Under the pieces are notes generated by a model. It saw only the letters and a list, made by a program, of their open reading frames with translations, was not told where the DNA came from and ran no database searches. A DNA stretch of 10,474 bases, taken from the NCBI GenBank assembly GCA_023554435.1, contig JAMJQV010000230.1:1-10474 (forward strand). Direction: 5' to 3'. The stretch's first letter is position 1. The number at the start of each line of letters is the position of its first letter. The DNA is from Gemmatimonadota bacterium (GTDB lineage: Bacteria; Gemmatimonadota; Gemmatimonadetes; Palauibacterales; Palauibacteraceae). The position numbers and the translations under genes are program-made. This document shows positions 6,115-10,474 of the stretch, piece after piece.

Positions 6115-7284
6115 GTGGATGCCGACGCAGGGCTTCGCCCAAACGCCGTACGTCCGCTCATGGAACACCCGCTGGCGCGTGTCATCACGGTGCTGGCCCT
6201 TCTGTTCGTCTTCCTCCTGGGAGTCAACGGGCTTGGGGACGCGTTCAAGTCGCTGGGACGCGGCTTGCTCGACTCCTTCTTCCAGGCGACTGAGAATCCG
6301 TTCATGGGTCTCATGGTGGGGATCCTGGCCACGACTCTCGTACAGAGTTCCTCGGTTTCCACAGCGCTGATCGTGGGGCTGGTCGCGGCGCCCGAGAACG
6401 CGCTGCCGATCGCCAACGCCGTCCCGATGATCATGGGAGCCAATATCGGGACGACTGTGACGAATACGATCGTCTCCCTGGCCCACATGGGACGGAAGGA
6501 CGAGTTCTATCGGGCCTTCTCAGTCGCAACCGTGCACGACTTCTTCAATTACATGGCCGTAGCCGTTTTGCTACCCCTCGAGATGGCCACCGGCTACCTG
6601 CAGAAGTCAGCGACCTGGCTGTCAGCCTCTCTCACCGGTTTTGGTGGAGTAGAGTATGACAGCCCCATCAAGGGAGCGTTGAAGGCGGCTCTCAAGCCTA
6701 TCAAGGGCGCGATCCACGCCATCAGTGATTCCGAGCGACTGCAGGCGGCACTCCTCATTCTGGTGTCGGGTCTTCTGATCTACTTCGCCCTGATGTTCCT
6801 GGTGAAGGTGATGCGGGGGGCCATGAGTTCGAGGGTCGAGACGATGGTGTCTCGTGGTCTGTACACGTCTCCGATCGTAGCCATGATCCTGGGGATAGTG
6901 GTCACGGTGATGGTGCAGTCCAGTTCGATCACCACCTCTCTGCTCGTGCCCCTCGCGGGTGCGGGGGTCATCACTCTCGGGCAGGCCTTCCCAATCACGA
7001 TCGGGGCTAACATTGGAACGACGGTCACGGCGTTCCTGGCCGCTCTGGCCGTCACAGGACCGAATGCCCTGGCCGGCGTGACGATCGCCGTGGTTCACCT
7101 GCTGTTCAACCTGAGCGCCACCGCACTGATCTATCCCGTGAAGAGGATACGGGAGATTCCACTGAATGCGGCGAGGCGCCTGGCCCGGATCGCGGTCAAG
7201 TCCAAGGTGATGGCGATTGCCTACATTCTGATTCTGTTCTATGGCTTACCCGCTCTGTTCGCCTTGTTGAACCGGGCGCTGTAA
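6115..7284 (+). CDS. Na+/phosphate cotransporter, NptA/SLC34 (Na/Pi-cotransporter II) family
   Basis: A 389-residue inner-membrane protein with the inverted-repeat architecture of type II Na/Pi cotransporters. The repeat halves both show VQSSS (76-80 and 267-271), GANIGTTVT (108-116 and 297-305) and an HxxFN element (HDFFN 141-145, HLLFN 328-332). The QSSS signature lines the phosphate and sodium site in this family. About eight hydrophobic helices are visible, with a polar loop around 180-208. The start is uncertain: GTG at 6115 follows an in-frame stop at 6103 and has at best a weak AGAG site; the alternative is ATG at 6160, which drops 15 residues and also lacks a clear ribosome site. The PhoU-like gene follows by 13 nt, the usual partner of such transporters. 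It imports phosphate using the sodium gradient. No PHO box was recognised. Confidence 0.93.
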   Translation: MDADAGLRPNAVRPLMEHPLARVITVLALLFVFLLGVNGLGDAFKSLGRGLLDSFFQATENPFMGLMVGILATTLVQSSSVSTALIVGLVAAPENALPIANAVPMIMGANIGTTVTNTIVSLAHMGRKDEFYRAFSVATVHDFFNYMAVAVLLPLEMATGYLQKSATWLSASLTGFGGVEYDSPIKGALKAALKPIKGAIHAISDSERLQAALLILVSGLLIYFALMFLVKVMRGAMSSRVETMVSRGLYTSPIVAMILGIVVTVMVQSSSITTSLLVPLAGAGVITLGQAFPITIGANIGTTVTAFLAALAVTGPNALAGVTIAVVHLLFNLSATALIYPVKRIREIPLNAARRLARIAVKSKVMAIAYILILFYGLPALFALLNRAL

Positions 7285-7297
7285 TCGGAGGTACGTA

Positions 7298-7990
7298 ATG
7301 CTCAAAGAACTGCTAAGCATCTTCCGCGCCGGCGAGCCGCTAGCCGAGATGGGAGAGAAGTTCTCCAGGATGCTAGGCCTTACCTACGACATGACCATCG
7401 TCGCGGGGGAGGTCTACTTCTCGGAGTCCCTTCAGGCGGACACGCGGACTGCCGTTTACAAGACCGATGTCAAGGTCAACAAGCTGGAGCGGAAGATCCG
7501 CAAGCAGGTGATCGCTCACCTGTCACTCGCTTCCGACAGGGCGTCGGTGCCCTATTGCCTCCTGCTGATGAGCGTCGTGAAGGATGTAGAGCGCATCGGC
7601 GATTACGCCAAGAACCTCTCCGAGGTCCGAGACTATCACCCGTCGGCACTGCCGGACGATCAGATCGTCCACGAGATGAGAGAGATCCGGACCGAGATCG
7701 AGAACGGGTTCGCTGAGATCGCCACCGTGTTCGAGACGTCCGATCACGAGAGGGCCGTGGAACTGATCCGGGAAGGCCGTGATCTGACTCGTCGGTGTGA
7801 CGCCGTCGTTGGCCGCGTAGCGCGGAGTGACTACTCCGCTTCCACGGCGACGTGCATCGTCATGGGCGCGCGGTTCTACAAGCGGATCGCAGCGCACGTG
7901 CTCAACGTACTCTCGAGCGTCGTCATGCCCCTCCACAAGCTCGACTACTATGACGAGAAGAGGTTGGCGGAGGTGATGGAGGAGGACTAA
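7298..7990 (+). CDS. PhoU-like protein (two-repeat PhoU domain), partner of Na/Pi cotransporter
   Basis: A 230-residue, mainly helical cytoplasmic protein with two PhoU repeats. The first repeat has the metal-binding signature KDVERIGDYAKN (95-106, with E98 and D102). The second, at about 192-207, reads FYKRIAAHVLNV, where the E and D of the usual LERIADHA are replaced by K195 and A199, so the second metal cluster site looks lost. PhoU proteins bind iron or other metal clusters and modulate phosphate transport and signalling. Those encoded beside NptA-type transporters are thought to regulate that transporter rather than PstSCAB. The ATG has GGAGG 6 nt upstream and lies 13 nt after the transporter stop, so one transcript is likely. 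The length fits the family. Confidence 0.92.
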   Translation: MLKELLSIFRAGEPLAEMGEKFSRMLGLTYDMTIVAGEVYFSESLQADTRTAVYKTDVKVNKLERKIRKQVIAHLSLASDRASVPYCLLLMSVVKDVERIGDYAKNLSEVRDYHPSALPDDQIVHEMREIRTEIENGFAEIATVFETSDHERAVELIREGRDLTRRCDAVVGRVARSDYSASTATCIVMGARFYKRIAAHVLNVLSSVVMPLHKLDYYDEKRLAEVMEED

Positions 7991-8005
7991 GGCGTTCCGG
8001 TAGAG

Positions 8006-8021
8006 GAGGTTGCTCAACCTC
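8006..8021. terminator. Short hairpin between convergent genes, possible weak bidirectional terminator
   Basis: GAGGTT (8006-8011) and AACCTC (8016-8021) form a 6-bp perfect stem with a GCTC loop. It lies between the PhoU-like stop and the convergent DUF1343 gene and touches the latter's stop codon. There is no T-run on either side, so an intrinsic terminator is not established. Confidence 0.3.
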
Positions 8022-9282
8022 AAGGATACAGCAGATAGCTGCTTCGCCTCCTCTGGAAGCGCTGTCGCGCGCGTGCCCAACCTTCGACGATTTCATCCAC
8101 ACTCGCTCCGGATTCCACGGCGGTCCGGAGCTGATCGGTCCCCGCCAGTCGGTCGAAGGCCTCCGGACGCCAGGCCCAGTCGGCCCCTGCCGACCGGCGG
8201 ATTGCCCGGAGCAGGACCACGGCGGTCCGCGTTGGATCGTAGGTGTTCCGGTCCGTAACCTCCAATCGGATCCCTTGCGCCGTTTCTCCCTCGAACTTGC
8301 CGTCGTCCGCACCGATCGGTGTGAAGCTCACCGGGACCAGGCTGACTCCGGGGAGGGACGCCGCAGGCACGCTTCCAAGCACCTCCTCGGCGTCCAGCCA
8401 GGGCGCCCCGATCTGCTGAAACGGTCGGTCCGTACCGCGGCCCACCGACAGGTTCGTGCCCTCGAACAGGCAGGTGCCTGGATAGTGCGTGGCGCTCTCG
8501 AGACTCGGCATGTTGGGTGACGTCGCGATCCAGGGCACGCCCGTCTGGTCAGCCCACACGGACCGAGCCCAGCCAGCGGCCGGGACTACGACGAGTCTCG
8601 CTCCAATACCGAACTCGCGATTGAACATCAGCGCCAACTCGCCCACCGTCATACCGTGTCGCATGGGCACGGGGAACTGACCCACGAAAGACGCAAAGGC
8701 GGAGTCGAGGACATTGCCCTGCACCAACTCGCCTCCGATGGGATTCGGTCGATCGGCGACCACGAACATGACCCCGGCGCGCGCTGCGGCTCGCATCGCC
8801 TCGGCCATGGTTGACACGTACGTGTAGTAGCGGGCTCCCACGTCCTGCACATCGAACACGAGGGCGTCGAGATCGTGGAGCAAGGACGGGTCTGGAGTCC
8901 GGCGCTGACCATACAGCGAGTGGACCGATAGTCCGGTGGCGGGATCGACCGCGTCCAAAACGGCTTGCCCCGGCAGCGCCCTTCCCCGCAGACCGTGCTC
9001 GGGAGCGAGAAGGACCCTCAGATCGATCCCTGCGTCGAGAAGGAGCCGGGCCGCCGGCGTCCCGTCCCTGGAAAGGCCTGTGTGGTTCGTGATGAGACCA
9101 ACGCGGAGCCCCGACAGCACACCTGCCGAGTCTCCCGCCAGAATCTCGATCCCCGGCACGACCTCCGGGTGTGCGGGCTGCTCCGGAGCACAGGCAGAGA
9201 CCGAGACGAGCATTCCCGTCAGCGTCGCGGCCACCGCCGGCATTGCCGCATCAAGTGCCTGTTTCACGGGCCCGCTCGTCAT
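8020..9282 (-). CDS. namZ: DUF1343/NamZ-family lipoprotein, probable exo-beta-N-acetylmuramidase
   Basis: A 420-residue protein with a lipoprotein signal: hydrophobic stretch 14-29 and lipobox SVSAC ending at C31. The conserved DUF1343 blocks appear in order: GLITNHTG (62-69), LLAPEHGLRG (91-100), FDVQDVGARYYTY (143-155), DRPNPIGG (177-184), RHGMTVGEL (208-216), PNMPSLESATHYPG (256-269) and LFEGTNLSVGRGTDRPFQ (272-289). The characterised relative, NamZ of Bacillus subtilis, removes terminal N-acetylmuramic acid from peptidoglycan fragments. The PEHG and FEGTN acids are the likely active-site region. The start at 9282 has only a distant GAG; an internal ATG at 9243 would still give a short signal peptide, and the frame remains open to 9519 across the neighbouring gene, which is implausible. 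It probably acts in cell-wall recycling at the periplasmic or outer membrane face. It is divergent from the acylase gene with a 67-bp gap. Confidence 0.9.
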   Translation of the reverse strand: MTSGPVKQALDAAMPAVAATLTGMLVSVSACAPEQPAHPEVVPGIEILAGDSAGVLSGLRVGLITNHTGLSRDGTPAARLLLDAGIDLRVLLAPEHGLRGRALPGQAVLDAVDPATGLSVHSLYGQRRTPDPSLLHDLDALVFDVQDVGARYYTYVSTMAEAMRAAARAGVMFVVADRPNPIGGELVQGNVLDSAFASFVGQFPVPMRHGMTVGELALMFNREFGIGARLVVVPAAGWARSVWADQTGVPWIATSPNMPSLESATHYPGTCLFEGTNLSVGRGTDRPFQQIGAPWLDAEEVLGSVPAASLPGVSLVPVSFTPIGADDGKFEGETAQGIRLEVTDRNTYDPTRTAVVLLRAIRRSAGADWAWRPEAFDRLAGTDQLRTAVESGASVDEIVEGWARARQRFQRRRSSYLLYP

Positions 9283-9349
9283 TACGTTTCGACTCGATTC
9301 TCGATAGACCTTGAACGTCCCTGTAACCGTGTCCCACGAGGTAAGCGAC
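9283..9349. promoter_or_regulatory. 67-bp divergent intergenic spacer between namZ-like and acylase genes
   Basis: Both ribosome-site regions and any promoters must fit in this short gap or overlap coding ends. The plus-strand gene has GAGGT 8 nt before its ATG. No convincing -35/-10 pair was recognised on either strand. A small TCGA-TTC-TCGA inverted repeat lies near 9294-9304. Confidence 0.3.
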
Positions 9350-10474
9350 ATGACGGCATCCCGACGGGCAAGTGCAAGTCGCTGCTGGATCCTGGCCCCC
9401 CTCCTTCTCGTGCTGGCCGGATGCCAGGCAGACACTGGCGGAGAGTACGCCGACCGGGTCGAGATTCGGCGGACGTCGTACGGAGTGCCCCACATCCTGG
9501 CGGACGACCTGGGGGCCATGGCCTACGGGCTGGCCTGGGCCCACATGGAGGATTATGGCCAGCTGGTGGTGGAGCGATTCACCATGGCCAGGGGCGAACT
9601 CGCCCTGTTCAAGGGGCATGACTTCATCGAGTCCGACTTCTGGTGGCGTCCTCGCCACCGACTGGCGGCGAAGGCGTATCCAACGTTGGACGAGGACACC
9701 CGACGCCTGTACGAGGGCTATGCAGCCGGGGTGAACCGGTTCATCGAACTGTATCCGGAGCGGGTCCCCGAATGGGCCAGCGGTCGGTTCACGGGAGTCG
9801 ATGTCGCCGCCCACTGGGTGGATGAGAGGCTGGAGGGGGCCACGAGGCGCTTTCTGGGCAGCCAGGCGGCGCGCCGGGCGGCCAGGGATTCAGCGGCTGC
9901 CTCGGGTGATGGATCCAACGCCTGGGCCCTGGGACCCTCCCGCACGGCGACCGGCAACGCGATTCTCGTGCGAAACCCGCACCTGTCATGGGGTGCAGGC
10001 CGGTACAGCGTGTACTACGAGGCGCACATCACCGTGCCGGGTGTGATCAACTTCTACGGCGACTTCAGGGTCGGATACCCCATGTACTTCAACGGCGGGT
10101 TCAACGATGACCTGGGTTGGAGCACGACGAACAACTCACCCGATGTCGAGGAGTTCTATGCGCTGACAGTAGATCCGGAGGATTCCGACGCCTACCTGCT
10201 GGACGGCGAATCGGTTCCCCTGCAATCGACCGACCTCGTCGTCAAGGTCACCGGACCGTCGGGCTTGGAGACCGTCACGCGGTCGTTCCTCGACACGGAA
10301 CTCGGCCCCGTGGTCGATCGCACCGCTGATACTCTCTACGTCGTTCGTTCGGCTGACTGGGGGGAGTATCGACGCACCGAGCAGTTCCTGCGAATGATGC
10401 AGGCCTCCACGCTCGAGGAGTGGAAGGACGCCATGCGGCTTCGGGCCATGAAGGAATCCAGCTTCACATACGCC
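9350..10474 (+). CDS. Penicillin acylase-family Ntn-hydrolase lipoprotein (partial, 3' end outside window)
   Basis: The first 375 residues are present; family members are usually 700-850 residues long. A lipoprotein signal ends in LAGC with C25. The family opening is clear: VEIRRTSYGVPHILADDLGAMAYGLAWAHMEDYGQ (37-71). The autocatalytic site GDGSNAWALG (186-195) places the beta-chain N-terminal nucleophile at S189, so the alpha chain would be about 160 residues after export. NPHLSWG (209-215) and LGWSTTNNSPD (255-265) resemble the acyl-homoserine-lactone acylase branch (PvdQ/QuiP type) more than penicillin G acylase, but the substrate cannot be fixed from sequence. The start at 9350 is supported by GAGGT 8 nt upstream and the signal peptide. 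It hydrolyses an amide bond of an N-acylated compound in the periplasm or at the cell surface. Confidence 0.92.
   Translation, partial: MTASRRASASRCWILAPLLLVLAGCQADTGGEYADRVEIRRTSYGVPHILADDLGAMAYGLAWAHMEDYGQLVVERFTMARGELALFKGHDFIESDFWWRPRHRLAAKAYPTLDEDTRRLYEGYAAGVNRFIELYPERVPEWASGRFTGVDVAAHWVDERLEGATRRFLGSQAARRAARDSAAASGDGSNAWALGPSRTATGNAILVRNPHLSWGAGRYSVYYEAHITVPGVINFYGDFRVGYPMYFNGGFNDDLGWSTTNNSPDVEEFYALTVDPEDSDAYLLDGESVPLQSTDLVVKVTGPSGLETVTRSFLDTELGPVVDRTADTLYVVRSADWGEYRRTEQFLRMMQASTLEEWKDAMRLRAMKESSFTYA

Noticed and set aside
5742..6293. Plus-strand open frame of 183 codons in the divergent intergenic region
   Set aside because: It runs out of frame into the start of the Na/Pi cotransporter, has Pro/Arg/Thr-rich chance composition and no plausible ribosome site.
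8020..9519. Extended 499-residue reading of the DUF1343 gene
   Set aside because: The extra N-terminus would overlap the divergent acylase gene and put about 79 residues before the lipoprotein signal. The start at 9282 gives a proper signal peptide.

Overview
This window carries high-GC bacterial chromosomal DNA from a Gram-negative-type organism. Evidence for an outer envelope is two lipobox lipoproteins, a Tat-exported iron-sulfur protein and a c-type-heme periplasmic sensor. DUF1343 plus penicillin-acylase lipoproteins next to anaerobic-type redox genes would fit Gemmatimonadota or a similar environmental phylum, but that placement is a low-confidence guess. No tRNA, rRNA, CRISPR array or mobile element was seen.

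Left half (about 1-5523, all minus strand): a membrane redox cluster, read right to left. It contains a membrane-anchored GcvH-like protein (4864-5523), a Tat-exported 16-cysteine ferredoxin-like subunit of HybA type (3922-4794), a ten-helix HybB/NrfD-type quinone-interacting membrane subunit (2657-3919), a second membrane-anchored GcvH-like protein (1946-2644), a soluble GcvH-like protein with a four-cysteine N-terminus (1095-1895), and a sensor histidine kinase with two haem c motifs (1-914, cut by the window edge). No hydrogenase or molybdenum catalytic subunit is present. All three GcvH-like proteins lack the lipoyl-lysine expected of glycine cleavage H protein, yet they share a C-terminal extension with a DGG motif and acidic tail. 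This suggests a non-lipoylated, structural or ligand-binding use of the fold within a HybAB-like complex. Two sequences with correct sigma-54 GG-N10-GC spacing lie about 95 nt of leader upstream of the first gene and of the kinase gene. A haem-redox sensor kinase acting through a sigma-54 activator encoded beyond the left edge is therefore a reasonable model.

Middle (5524-6114): a 591-bp divergent intergenic region with the sigma-54-like element, a perfect 7+7 palindrome and several inverted or direct repeats, but no convincing gene.

Right half: a forward pair encodes a Na+/phosphate cotransporter (6115-7284) and a PhoU-like protein (7298-7990), a familiar phosphate-uptake pairing. Convergent to it is a DUF1343/NamZ-like lipoprotein (8020-9282, minus), probably a peptidoglycan amino-sugar hydrolase. 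Divergent from that gene is a penicillin-acylase-family Ntn-hydrolase lipoprotein (9350 to the window end, plus).
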